In this document: one piece after another, positions 1-10,523 of the stretch
Layout: every line of letters starts with the position of its first letter
How positions within the stretch are numbered: the stretch's first letter is position 1
Source of the DNA: Blasia pusilla
Lineage: Eukaryota; Marchantiophyta; Marchantiopsida; Blasiales
Assembly (NCBI GenBank): GCA_050084515.1
Contig: CM114272.1
Location: 58,652,001 to 58,716,000, forward strand
Length of the DNA stretch: 64,000 nt
Direction: 5' to 3'
The notes under the pieces: model-generated
Seen by the model: the letters and a program-made list of their open reading frames with translations, nothing else
What the model was told of the DNA's origin: nothing
Databases searched by the model: none
Position numbers and translations under genes: made by a program

Positions 1-48
1 GTGGAGTTTTAGGCCGGGTGTGCCATTTTTACTACTCTTTATTTTTTT
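1..48 (+). repeat. Fragment of gypsy-type LTR family A
   Basis: The first bases (a GTGGAGTTTTAGG.. start and a ..TACTCTTTATTTT end) match the middle of the LTR at 35,011-35,058, and in reverse complement the one near 37,560-37,610. The fragment stops abruptly in a T tract and is followed by the R repeat. It probably continues to the left of the window. Confidence 0.6.
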
Positions 49-51
49 TTT

Positions 52-184
52 TTGATCTCCATGTATATGTATGAGTTGATTTTTTGTACATATGTGGATC
101 GACCAGTGTGTGGGGAAGATCGGTGTTGTGTGGTGTAGATGTGACCAGCAATGTATGTTGTGTAGCGATATGTATGCACACAAC
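52..184 (+). repeat. R repeat (retroelement 3' tail), copy 1
   Basis: This is a stretch of about 130 bp ending in TGTGTAGCGATATGTATGCACACAAC. Related copies lie at 31,571-31,683, 32,194-32,314, 39,691-39,792 (minus) and 40,601-40,735 (minus). In the two best preserved copies R lies directly before the first base of an LTR, so it is probably the 3' end of a retroelement internal region. Here it sits just beyond a predicted splice donor, so it may lie in an intron. Confidence 0.55.
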
Positions 185-191
185 AAATTAC

Positions 192-712
192 CTTAGTTCT
201 TTTCTTAGACGAGCCTGATCTGATTTCACTTTCCTGCTCATTCAAACCATCAGATTGTAGCTTAGACTTCTGTCTTTTGGCTGGTGATGATTTGGCTTGG
301 CTGTCCATACTCAGGTTTTCTGCACATTATGCACGCCAAAGTTCATTGAACGTTGTAGGAAGAAATAACTATTGTTTTGTGGATAAGTTGAAAACTACGC
401 CAAAGACAAATTCATTATGCCAAGGATGACATACTTACGAGTGATTCGAGTATCACCATCTGCACTTTCAGTGGAACTTCTCCTTTTGTTGCTCGTTCTG
501 GCACTTCTACAAACAACCCAAGTATTGAGAAATGATTTGTAAAACCAGATTCTTCACTTCAACAAGTAATTATATTAGAAGACCCTACATCTAGTGAAGC
601 TAATCTCACTCTTTACCACCAGATTGTGTAGTTGCCGTTGCCTCTTTTTGTGTGGAGATCTTCCTCTTCGCTAATTGTCCGGCTTTAGACATTGGTATAG
701 GTTCAACAATGA
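192..712 (-). other. Possible extra exons downstream of the PF03004-like gene
   Basis: Three minus-strand open segments with GT-AG-like edges follow the stop of the gene at 822-3,822. They are about 617-712 (acceptor TTACAG, donor GTAAAG), 439-506 (acceptor TTTGTAG, donor GTAAGT) and 192-319 (acceptor GTGCAG, donor GTAATT). Their translations are rich in Lys, Arg, Ser and Gln and look like a nuclear, low-complexity tail. The main gene has an in-frame TAA at 822-824, so these segments join it only by read-through or another splice form, and the phase between 617-712 and 439-506 did not close by eye. They could be a 3' UTR, an alternative end or a separate gene running off the window. Confidence 0.35.
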
Positions 713-821
713 CTGTAAGTTACTCAAAACAAAGAAAGTCAGTTCTGAAATATTCATGCTTGAAAGGACAAGTAGTTATAACCATTGAAAATCGAGGGCG
801 GATGAATGAGAATGGGCTACC

Positions 822-3800
822 TTATGTGAGCTTCTCATCCCTTGTTGCATATGGTTGAGAATTGGACGGCGGGGAACTAGAAATCTGGTGTGGTGTTGAA
901 GACACATCCTTTGAAGTAAGCTTGGACACCATTTCCATGAGTACACTTAATGCTTTGTTCTGCCGTTCCATCTGCAACTTCACATCATCCAAATTTGCGC
1001 TCCACTTCTTTTCCACTTCTTCCAATTGAATAGTGACTCTGGATTCCACACTCTGCATATATAATCCAACGATCAATTAGCTAAAAAAACCAATGGTGTT
1101 GCAATTATATAGCCACATACAACCATGATACTAACTCAATAATTAAACCTGATTAAGGATATGATACTAACTCCATGACCCAATCAAATGAAGGTCATGA
1201 TACTAGTCATGTCAAGCCAACGGGTAAGACAAGAGTTATGCATTTACATTTACCGATGAACTCAATTGTGTGAAACATGGTTGTTTAGGCAACGCGTCTC
1301 TCTCCATAGATTCTAGCCCCGTGCCCAAGGACTCCTTTGAGGTACGTTGTTGCACCTGCACATGCTCCTTAAATATATAGCTTATTAATTTCATGCATGT
1401 GAAAGGGTTCAATACAAATATGGAAATGAAATAATAATGGGGGTTTTCTACCATTATGTAACTTTAGCAAGAAAACTAGGGAATGCCAAGATGACTTACA
1501 TCAAGTCCATCTAAACCTACACGGCCGGAGAAATTTAAAGTTTGGACCTTGGCCCTTGCTCGAGCCATCTTTTCTGCCTTCATTTTGCCCTCCTCGGAGA
1601 GCCAATAATCTACTAATCGATTCCATGACTCCTCTTTGGTATCAAGGTGACACGGGACTGAGCGATGAGCCCCATGTAATGTCCAATAGTTCTTGACATT
1701 GGATCGCTCAGTTTTCAATAGTTGTGATATTTTTTTCTTCATGAAATCAAGGGAAAGAGATGATGCACCCACATATGTGTATGCCTCAAGGATGTGATTC
1801 TGAACAGCAGCCATGTTGATAGAATTATGTTTATTGATCTCAATGCATGATAAGTCCAGGTACCTCATCACCCATACCTTCAATTCATTTAGCCAAGGCT
1901 CATAACCTGGAACTCTAGGCGACGGAATACCATTTGGCATGAGCTCACATCTAGGTTTTAAGTTCTGCTCCTTCCTAATGGCGACATCACGAGTCCAAAA
2001 ATCACGCTTTGTGCGACTCTGCCGTTCTCCTACAAATATACCACCATCCCAATTCTCAAATGTAAAAAATTTAGGGCCAACGATTATAAAAGAGAGCAAA
2101 TCATATCATCTATAAACAAATCAAATGACCTAGAAATATGTAAACTATAAAATCAATTTCTCTAGGCATAAATTTAGTATCATATCATATCATTTTTAAT
2201 AACTTCCAAAACAGAGACTCAAGAATTGAGTAGCCACATGAACATAGGTCTGGAAAGTACCATATTTTCATCACTCTATAATTGAGGTCATCGCGTGCAA
2301 GAATACAACAACCTATTCAATATAAATTTGCAAACTCGGAACCAAGTGAGAAGTTACATGTAGATGCACCTGCTTGCGGGGTCAAATTTTCTGATGGGCT
2401 TGGTGTTGCGCAAGATTGAGACCTACTCCGGTATAATTGGTCGTCCGTATTCCCGCTGGCCAATGGAGGTGCCAACGGTGTTGGGGCGGCGGTTGGGATG
2501 GCCCATGTGCCTTGTGCCCACAAAGGAAATACAATTAGCTAGTTAGACTTCCAAGTAATTGAATTCCCCTATGCAAAACGAAGAAAGGGCATAATAGTAA
2601 GCCTACTTACCCACGGGGATGGGATGGTCATGGATGATTGAGCTCCATTGGTCCATGGTGGTTGAAATTGACTTCCATAACCCATCGGTGATTGCATCAT
2701 CATAGGTACCCACCACGGCATCTGGCTTTGTGCCCATGGGGGTGGAGGAGAGGGATATGCTTGCGAAGGCATTATGGGTTGTGATGGAGTTTCGTCCATG
2801 GGCTACACATGTAAGTAAATTTGTTAGTAAACTAAAATAGAGAGCATTTGATGAATAAAGATTAATGAAGACATAATGACACATTTCTACCCCTCAGTTT
2901 ATTACATACCAATCATACATATAGAGATAGTTGAATATTGCTCCATGACTACAATTACATTACCGCATCGTTTGTATTGATGGAATTTCGTACACTTCCC
3001 TATTTGGGTGGTTTGACTGGACGCTCCTTTGCTTGAGCCTATTCAAAACAAACATCTCATTTTAAGTTAACACAATATTCATAATTCTGAAATGTGAAGA
3101 GAGTAACAAAACAACAAGATGTGAAGAGAAAGTACCCTCCCATCCTCCAGCCACAAGTCGTCATCCTCTTCAGCCTCCAAGAAGTTCATCTCAAGGAGTG
3201 GATTATAATAGGGGTCTTTGGAATCACTATCTGAACAATCTTTTGGAGACTCCTCAAGGGTTACACTTTGGTTAGTGGCCTTCTCCTCCAACCGTAAGTT
3301 GCGTCTTTGTGGAAGAGAAGGATTCCAAAACGGCAAAGGCTTGCGCTCCTTCACAAGCCTTGGAGCAACAAACCTTCAAAATATCATCACACAAATTATG
3401 TCATATTTCCTAATGTACAACCACTATATGAACATGATACACTTGACCAAATAAAGCAAAAGATAAAGGTTATTCAAGATCATACTTACCAATCCTTCAA
3501 CCCACCAAACAACTCCGCCTCTTTGGCCTTTCTCTCTCTCACTCTGCGATTCCTTTCTTCTTTGTATGGATTAGGACTTTGTTGAGCATTATCTACACCA
3601 TCCCAAGATGAAATCTGATTGGATTCCATGTTCTCATCAGTCATATCAGGTACACCGTTCCAAGCGTCTGCCTCCCTCTGTAGACGACAAGTTAACAAGA
3701 ATAACACCTAACTTGACGACAATTTGAGAGTTCTACTTGTTGCCACAAAATTTCATCCATTATGCCCAACAACACCAGAAGTCACTTACATCCTCATAAA

Positions 3801-3822
3801 AGAAGTCAATTATTTGAATCAT
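822..3822 (-). CDS. PF03004-like (Ptta/En/Spm) multi-exon protein, 560 aa
   Basis: I can assemble eight minus-strand exons: 3822-3790, 3677-3490, 3373-3136, 2802-2611, 2538-2370, 2029-1500, 1355-1254 and 1052-822. All junctions have GT..AG ends, and the lengths sum to 1,683 nt with reading frame kept at every join. The ATG at 3822 starts MIQIIDFFYED. The middle (about residues 154-273) is Pro/Gln/Met-rich. Exon 6 (about residues 274-450) holds WNRLVDYWLSEEGKMK followed by an RARAK segment and GRVGLDGL, which resembles the plant transposase family PF03004 that accompanies CACTA (En/Spm) transposases. The last exon is a charged coiled coil (LEEVEKKW..NLDDVKLQMERQNK) with a Ser/Pro tail. A likely DNA-binding or regulatory role is inference. 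The 2538 acceptor is the weakest join. An exon-like stretch at 2964-3038 has good splice sites, but including it adds a stop, so I left it out. It may be a CACTA accessory gene or a domesticated copy. Confidence 0.65.
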
Positions 3823-4059
3823 ACCAAAAAAAACATAATGGTGAGTACCAAAGATACAACTATGAATTTATCTAATCTGATTTTGAGTTTTTAGAGTTTG
3901 AATCAACGTCTTCTATCATATCGCATACATGGATTATTGGCACATGCTGCACATCCACCCTAGCAGCTTCCGTTTCTGCATCACTTAGCACTCTAGCTCC
4001 TACGGTACTTGCTTCTGGTAGATTTTCTGGTTCCATGCATATGGTATGGAATGCGGGCA
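3823..4059 (-). other. Upstream region of the PF03004-like gene
   Basis: The minus strand is open across 3,872-4,059 and acidic (DAETEAARVDVQHV..), ending in a Ser/Asn/Lys run before a stop. It is fused in frame to the LINE remnant on its upstream side. I could not find a donor that joins it to the exon starting at 3822. It may be 5' UTR, or another exon separated from its gene by the LINE. Confidence 0.25.
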
Positions 4060-5954
4060 AAGCTCCAATGTAGATGGGAAAATCAGGAGTAGGTGGGGTG
4101 AATGTTGAGGGAAGGCATGAAGGAGACCATACTCCACATTTACTAGGTTGGACTTTAAGGTTTAAGAAAGAGAGTTGCTCCACGAAATGGGTATAAGCAG
4201 GAACCACTTCAGAAGGAGGACTTATAATGTGAGTGTCATCAGCAATAGAAGGGAAAAGACAAGATGGGAATGCTTGCGCTGATGCTCGAAGGGCAAAAAA
4301 ATGGGCAATGGCAAAGAGTGGGCCCCCCATGGGATCACCTTGACGTGTGCCACAAGCCGATTGTAGAATACTATATTCCCCAAAAGTAGCATGATGGGAA
4401 TAGATAATGGGCGTATCATAGGCATAGAAGGAGCGAACAAATGGAATGAGGCTCGCAAGTTGTCCTCCTACACAACGTAACTCCTCAAAGATGGCCGCAC
4501 AAGAAACTCAATTGAATGCGTTAGCCACATGGACTTGAATTGCTACCCAATATGGATGAATATCAAGAGTGGAACAAATCCCATGCACCATAGCCTCACA
4601 ACCTTCAAGAGTTGCCACTCCAAATTGATGAGGAAATAAGTGGGCACTAAAGTGAGGACGAAATTGCAAGCATAGGGATCGACTAACCAAGCGGTATAAA
4701 ACCTCTCCAATAGCCAAAGGGCGCACACTTGAAGGAGGCTTATCCATAGCCAACAAACGACAAGCCCCTAAGAGCCTAGAGATGGAGAATGGGAGACGAC
4801 CTGCCGCCATATGTGCACACACCTTATATAGAGAGACAAAGCCACTTGCTGAATCTGCTGGGATAAAGCAATCGCGGAGATGCTAAAAAACCATCCCTGA
4901 TAGCCCGCTTGCTGATAAGCAAGGAGTATGCAGAAAAGCCCTTGTGAAAACCTCCAAGTCAAGATCCACTGTATAGTCTTCCATACAAGATGGAGCATCG
5001 CCACTTGAAAGAGGATGAAGACTTCTAAGAGAGCCACTGTTTCCGCACTTGGAACCGTTGGAGAAAGAGGACCCAATGCTCGCGTTGCACGTGAAAACTC
5101 ACCAACCTGCCCCAAAAGTAGACTTCGTCAAAGGTGTTGTTGTATTGAAGGCCTCCCATAATTGGCATGTTGAGTGGGATGAGCCGCAACTAAGGCCTCT
5201 GCTCGAAGTACATGCTCATTTTGAAGAGCAATAGGAATGCGAGTGTAGAGTCTAGGACGAGAAAGACCTGGATGGAAAGAACGAAGGAGATCAATTTGGC
5301 TTAACCAGGTCCAAGCAGTTGTTGTAGGGAGTGCAATAGGAGGTGGTATCGGGTTAGGGATTGAAGGCCCATGCATGGATCGACAGTACCGCTGATGTCT
5401 TTTGATCCCATTAGGAGCAAACTCCTTACCACAAGGTATGCAACGAACCTTTGGTACAAATAGAGAAGTAGAAGAGTTACAAGGAGAGAAGGTAGGAGGT
5501 GCAAGAGGTGGTGACGGCCGACGATGAGGGGTAAGTAGGTTGGGGAAGGAGGAGGAGGAAGAGGGGAGATTCGGGTAGAATAGATGGGAGTTGGAAGCAA
5601 GGACATAGATGAGATATGTGGGGATGGAAAAGTAGAAGGATTCGGTAATAATCGATCAAGATTAGGCTCAATAGGACAAGGCAAAGAATAGAGAAGAGGA
5701 GAATCTGGAAGAAATATAGTGAGTGTAATGGGTGTATTAGCATATGGAGGAAAATGGCAAGATCTACGATGAGGAGGTGAACCAGGGGGAGAGGTTACGG
5801 TTGTAGGAGGGCGTGTACAACCAGATAAGCGAGTAGATGGAGAATCCAACTCCATCTCTGATGATATAGAAGTAAAGGTAGGCAAGTCATCGAAGACACG
5901 AAAAGACATATGAAACATGGTTTGGAGAAAGCATGAGGATAACGAGCAAAGCAA
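4060..5954 (-). pseudogene. Degenerate LINE-type (non-LTR) retrotransposon, zinc finger plus RT
   Basis: Reading the minus strand there is, in order: a Pro/Ser-rich N-terminal stretch, a zinc-finger-like motif (VRCIPCGKEF..GIKRHQRYC) at about 5,382-5,450, and then a reverse transcriptase of the RVT_1 type. RT landmarks are RLLAMDKPPSSVRPLAIGE, the ANAFN segment, CGTRQGDPMGGPLFA at about 4,310-4,360 and an IADDTHI catalytic box. In-frame stops occur at about 5,128 and at 4,508 directly after ANAFN, and there are frame changes near 4,850-5,000. The element ends inside the RT thumb region near 4,060, so the 3' part is missing. That is unusual, because LINEs normally lose their 5' end. It is clearly dead. 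Confidence 0.75.
5382..5450 (-). other. Zinc-finger-like motif in the LINE remnant
   Basis: The translation VRCIPCGKEFAPNGIKRHQR followed by YC gives a C-x2-C-x12-H-x4-C pattern. It is in frame with the following ORF (..CRSMHGPSIPNP..), so it belongs to the same polyprotein upstream of the RT. A nucleic-acid-binding role is inferred from the pattern. Confidence 0.55.
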
Positions 5955-6850
5955 AAGTAGTGGAATCCGTCCAAAATAAATTTAGATGGAGAGATGAAGA
6001 TTAGGTAATACCGAATTTATGATTGAAAGTTACTATAAGAAAAATATAAAAAGCAATTGAAAAGGAAAAGTGATCTATATGGCATCACAAGAGGTGGCTC
6101 AAGAATATGAATTTCTAATGTCCTTAATGAGATGGCAAACGTATGTAGGGGCGGAACAGTAAGGTAAGGAGTTGGAAGAGCAAGCAAGACTTTTGGGAGG
6201 AATTGACCTAAAACAAACCCGTACACAAAAATAGGCGCCTACAGAGAACGAAGAAAAACTAGAAAACCTACTTGATATCAAAAGAACAAGCTCGTCAAGA
6301 CGATCGAAACAAGCCCAAACACGTCCAAAATCGATTTTCCAAAAGAAAGTTATGAAAGAAATTGGAAACACCAAAAAAAAAGATGTGAGGAGTAAGTGAG
6401 TTACCCACCAATGACCGCTATGAGGGAATGAGTTTGTAATGTTGGGCCCAGCCCGTATCAAAAGATTCAGAAAAGCAAGAGGAATCTCTTAAACCGATGG
6501 TAACCCGGTATCACTCTATAAGGAGAACGATATGTTTGAAATAGCGTACAAGAATCTATGAACACATTTAGGAGAGAAGGGGGTCCAAAGATCCCAAGAA
6601 CTTTGGAAAACTCAATCTTAAGTGGAAAAAAGAAGAACCCAAAGTTGAAACTTGAGAAGATGAACACATTAGACCTTAGATTGAAAAAATTGGATCACCA
6701 TGAAAATAATTTCAAACAAAATTCTATACGTTCTTCCATCTCCTTCCCTTTAATCCTCTTCTTCCATCTCCCGTACATGTAAAATTTTATAATAGAATAA
6801 CATTATTTCATTATGAAATTCAAAATCCTAAAATGAGGTTGCATACTTGT
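5955..6850. other. No gene recognised
   Basis: This is AT-rich sequence with short open frames on both strands and no recognisable protein. It separates the LINE remnant from the GC-richer island starting near 6,850. Confidence 0.4.
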
Positions 6851-7900
6851 TTATAAATTACACAAATACATATGGGTCGGGAGCGGAATCCGGGCAGCCA
6901 TGACACCGCGTTAGGGCCGGGCTGGAAACGGCGAGGGGTGCGAGCTGGCTGGCGGGCAGGGGGGTGAGGGGCAAGCGATGAAATTGCCAGCCCGCACTGG
7001 GGAATCATGAGCAGATCAGTATTGTGGCTGGCAAATGACGGGGCGCCTGCGAGCGACAGGATTTTTGTCCGGGGAAAAATGAATCTTTTTCTCTTCCTCG
7101 TCAGGGCGGTCAGGCTCCCTGCCGCAAGGCGACAAGATTGTAGAATGACTGCGCGGCTGGCTTTTCGGTAGCCCAGAGTCCCAGACCAGACCGACGGCTG
7201 TCGAGCAGAGTAGACTCAGTAGAGTAGAGCAGCCTTCTATGGCGGCTGCTCCGTCCGTCCATCGTATGCACTCTGCGGCAGGGCAAGCTTCGGTGTTTAG
7301 CTTCACGAGAACTCGGATCCGTGCCCGTTTCCTTCCCGTCTTTATTATAGCCATACAGTACGTTTCTTCATCGCAGCGCTTTGTTGCATGCTGTCTAGTA
7401 CCGATCTGAATTTGATGAGAATCGTCGATCTGGAGTTCTGGTGGTCGACGCAGGCAGTCGGCGCCGGGTCATTCGTTCTTTTAGTTGTCTTAAGATGGGT
7501 GCTGTAGCGGCTGCACATTGCTCCTCGAGTTAAGGGAGGCGAGGAGAGGAGTCAGTGGCATGGCGGTTCGTCGTCGCTTCGGTGGGGTTGGAGTTTAGAG
7601 GGGAGGCGCGAGTACCGAGCATCAGAGGGGGAGATTCACGTGCGAGGTCCTGAACTGCTGCCATTGTAGCGTTTCTTGTATTCAGTGAGCAGATTCAGTG
7701 GTGACGGTAATCGTGGTCGTTCGCTCGCGCTACGGTGTGCGCGCACCATCGCTCCATGAATCGCTGTGCTGACAGTTCGAGGATCACATCAGTCCTGATC
7801 TCGCTGCTGTGCTCTGCTCGCTGCGGACGTTGCAGTCCGCTAGACCCGCCGCAGGAGCGAGCGCAACTCATTCTGTGAATTTACTAGACCGTCTACGTTT
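6851..7900. other. GC-rich, CpG-rich stretch, possible promoter or 5' UTR
   Basis: Base composition shifts sharply to GC with many CpG (for example GGGCCGGGCTGGAAACGGCG near 6,915). I found no convincing protein. Because plus-strand protein-like fragments begin at 7,950, this may have been the promoter and leader of that gene. Confidence 0.3.
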
Positions 7901-7949
7901 TCCTCACCGGTCCCTCCCTCCATGTCACACCTCTCCACCTGCAGGAGTT

Positions 7950-8190
7950 GGCTGTCTGTCTATCCCGGCGACGCGGTGATCGAGAACTACTTCTCACCGA
8001 CCGACATCTACGCACAATCTCTCAGGTGATTTGCGTACAGCGCTTCCAGAGCTATCCTCAGTGGCAGGAATCAGGACAGGGTGCTTCCGTGTACTATGCA
8101 GACAGTAAACAGCCGTAGTGAGGTCCAAGTTACTCCCCCTACTATCCAGTCGGATTTCCCGCAGAAACGTATGTCGTTACATCTCCTTCG
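7950..8190 (+). pseudogene. Broken coding fragments, Tyr/Pro/Ser-rich (unrecognised)
   Basis: After a CTGCAG acceptor-like site the plus strand reads SWLSVYPGDAVIENYFSPTD.., then in a shifted frame QSYPQWQESGQGASVYYADS, two stops, and GPSYSPYYPVGFPAETYVVT. The three pieces look like real protein in sequence but need a frameshift and carry three stops, so this seems to be a decayed gene. The YSPYYP-type low-complexity composition reminds me of the N-terminal half of plant YTH (ECT) m6A-reader proteins, but no YTH domain is present here. Treat that as a weak hint. Confidence 0.25.
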
Positions 8191-8895
8191 TAGGTAAGCT
8201 CGTAGCTGTTGAGGTCGCTGGCAAGTACTGACAGTCACTTTCCACCGAGGATAGCGGCTGTGGGCTCCGGGAGAATCTTCCAATTTGGAATCATTGCCGA
8301 CGGAAACATTGATTATCGTACCATCCACATACACTTTTCAGAGCTGCGTCCAAGCTACCTACTATCATCGCCATGAATATTGCACCGTCTTCTTCGCCTA
8401 CACATTGTACATGCGCATGTCCTCCATATTCTATTCTTCTCCCACTCAAAGTATCATCTCCTCTTCATTATCTTCTTTTTCTCACCTATATTCTTACGAT
8501 TCCGACGTTTCCAGCAAAATTTATCACGGGACAATGATCGGAGCGATTGAGTTGATAGATTTAAGTTCGTACATGCTCATTGTGTACGTCCAGAATTTCG
8601 ATTAGAATTAGAACAATTTCATAGCGCTGCGAAAATGGCAAGAAAATCTTCACTGAGCGGATGTACTTGCGTGCTCAGTGAATTAACTTAGGCGACATGT
8701 GTGCCATGCAGTAGAACTTGAATCGACTCAAATGAAGTGTGTTCATAGATTAGAATGCGCGCACGGTAACGTAATCTGATGAGACCATATCCACTAATAT
8801 ACGTACTGCACAGAAAGCCAATTACAAAGAGACATGTCTCAGCGTCTCTGCTCACTCCACGTTCATGGACAGACCGGCAAACAGGTAGATTTGTT
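8191..8895. other. No gene recognised
   Basis: Open frames exist on both strands but none resembles a known family. Composition stays moderately GC-rich. It lies between the broken fragments and the tandem duplication. Confidence 0.35.
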
Positions 8896-9434
8896 GCAGT
8901 AGCGCCAAACCACCAAATCGCGAGTCCGGAACGCAAGATGACTACCAACAAATGCTATAATCGCTCACACCATGAGTCACATGGTCTACGTCAGTCTAGA
9001 ACTACGACCCACGAGCTCGTCAGAGATCATTCATTTACTATGTCAATACCGCGCGGGAACAGGGCGTTTCCGGATAGAGTGAGCTAACACTCTAAAGATA
9101 TTGAGGAGACGGCTGTTGGACACCAACGGACAAAATTTGTACAAAAGCCCTGAGGTGAGTGAACGCAGTAGCGGCAAACCACCAAATCGCGGGTCCGGAA
9201 CGCAAGAAAACTACAAACAAATGCTATAATCGCTCATACCATGAGTCACATGGTCTACGTAAGTCTATAACTACGACCGAAGAGCTCGTCGGAGATGATT
9301 CATTTATTATGTCAATACCGCGCGGGAACAGGGCGCTTCCGGATAGAGTGAGCTAACACTCGCAAGATGTTGAGGAGACGGCTGTTGACACCAACGGACA
9401 AAATTTGTACAAAAGCCCTGAGGTGAGTGAACGC
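8896..9434 (+). repeat. Tandem duplication, two units of about 269 bp
   Basis: Unit 1 starts GCAGTAGCGCCAAACCACC at 8,896 and unit 2 starts GCAGTAGCGGCAAACCACC at 9,165. Both contain ACCGCGCGGGAACAGGGCG and end ACAAAAGCCCTGAGGTGAGT. The copies differ at only a small number of positions, so the duplication is fairly recent. It lies downstream (3' side) of the minus-strand HMA gene. Confidence 0.9.
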
Positions 9435-9520
9435 ATCAGTCGCGGGAGAATGCTTAGCTGGCAATGTTGGCGACGGACTGGGACGCTGTACAGAGCTCAG
9501 AGGGGATGGCGCTCAGCAGC

Positions 9521-10190
9521 TCAGAGCCAGTTGACCATCTCCTCGCGGCTGTTCTCATTCCATTCGGAATTCCTCATCCACTCCGGCGTCCTCTTGGACC
9601 AGTTGGAGACGGACGAAGGCGTGTTCTTGTGGGCGGACTTTCCAGGGGTGCCACTCAGGAGTTCCGAACGCTTATACAGCTTCTTGCAGATTTTCAGGAT
9701 GTCCGCAGGAGCCGCATTGCCTGTGACTGTCACCCTCTGCTTCGCAGTGTCGCAGTGAACTGAGTCTACTCCTGCATACAGGGCAGAGGACATATCAGTA
9801 CACTATAGCTTGACATCCGAGCTCAGTGACCTGAGCTCCAGCGAATAGGAGAATGCATCCACTGTACTCGGAGCTGAAGGAAACGAGTAGAGAGTAACTC
9901 AAGGGCAGATCATGCGCAGGCTCCAAAAGACGCCATAGTCATCTTAGAGCGTCACTTGTTCAAAGTTCCCTAAACGTCACGCTTCGTCGGTTCTTACCAT
10001 TGCAATTCAATAGAGCGTGCTTGATTCTATTCTCGCAGGCCTCGCAGCACAGAGACACTTTGAGCTCCACCGTTTGCTGCGCACAGTTCGTAATCGGCGA
10101 TGTTAGACACCGCCGGGAGAAGCGGAATGCCAACAAACGACGACATAGGCGCGACAATGGAGATCGGAAGCGACAAACTGAGCTCAGGTA
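9521..10190 (-). CDS. Heavy-metal-associated (HMA) domain protein, HIPP-like; 5' end unresolved
   Basis: Two minus-strand exons join in phase. The upstream exon ends at 9998 (..TTGAATTGCAATG, donor GTAAGA), and the exon 9771-9521 begins after a TATGCAG acceptor; the intron is 226 bp. The product reads QTVELKVSLCCEACENRIKH, then, after the intron, VDSVHCDTAKQRVTVTGNAA and a KKLYKRSELLS helix. That is the beta-alpha-beta-beta-alpha-beta plan of an HMA domain with a C-E-A-C metal-binding loop, and the lead-in QTVELKV matches the HIPP (metallochaperone-like) group. After the domain there is a Ser/Thr/Trp-rich tail ending MVNWL. No C-terminal isoprenylation box is visible, unlike typical HIPPs. 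The frame stays open upstream to about 10,190 without an in-frame ATG, so a further 5' exon is needed. Neighbours give no functional clue. Confidence 0.75.
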
Positions 10191-10431
10191 GATTCATACC
10201 GTGTGGTTCGATTCCGTAAGTACACCACGGTTGACAGTCTGTGGTGTCCCCGGAGTCTGCAACGCCCCAGACACGTTCTTACTGGAGTTGGGGGTGTGAA
10301 CAATCCACACAGGCTCACGTTCCCCGTAGAAGAGCTGTGCAAACGTAGCCGAGGTATAGACAAGGGTCAGGACCTGGAGAGTAGATGGAATCAAAACAAT
10401 CTCATAAATTGTGCGGCCTTCCAAAACTCCC

Positions 10432-10523
10432 AAATCGAGCAGAATGAAAGACGAAAGACCACAGCCACTCCCAAACCAAATCGAGCAGAATGGACGACGA
10501 GAAACAACAGCCACTCCCAACCC
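10432..10523 (+). repeat. 46-bp tandem repeat, two copies
   Basis: Copy 1 starts AAATCGAGCAGAATG at 10,432 and copy 2 starts AAATCGAGCAGAATG at 10,478. Both end in CAGCCACTCCCAA. They lie upstream of the HMA exon, in what could be its promoter or leader region. Confidence 0.85.

Noticed and set aside
5301-5954. 217-codon minus-strand ORF, Pro/Ser/Leu-rich
   Set aside because: Its last part is an out-of-frame reading over the LINE zinc finger. The real coding frame there is different, so I kept only the LINE annotation.
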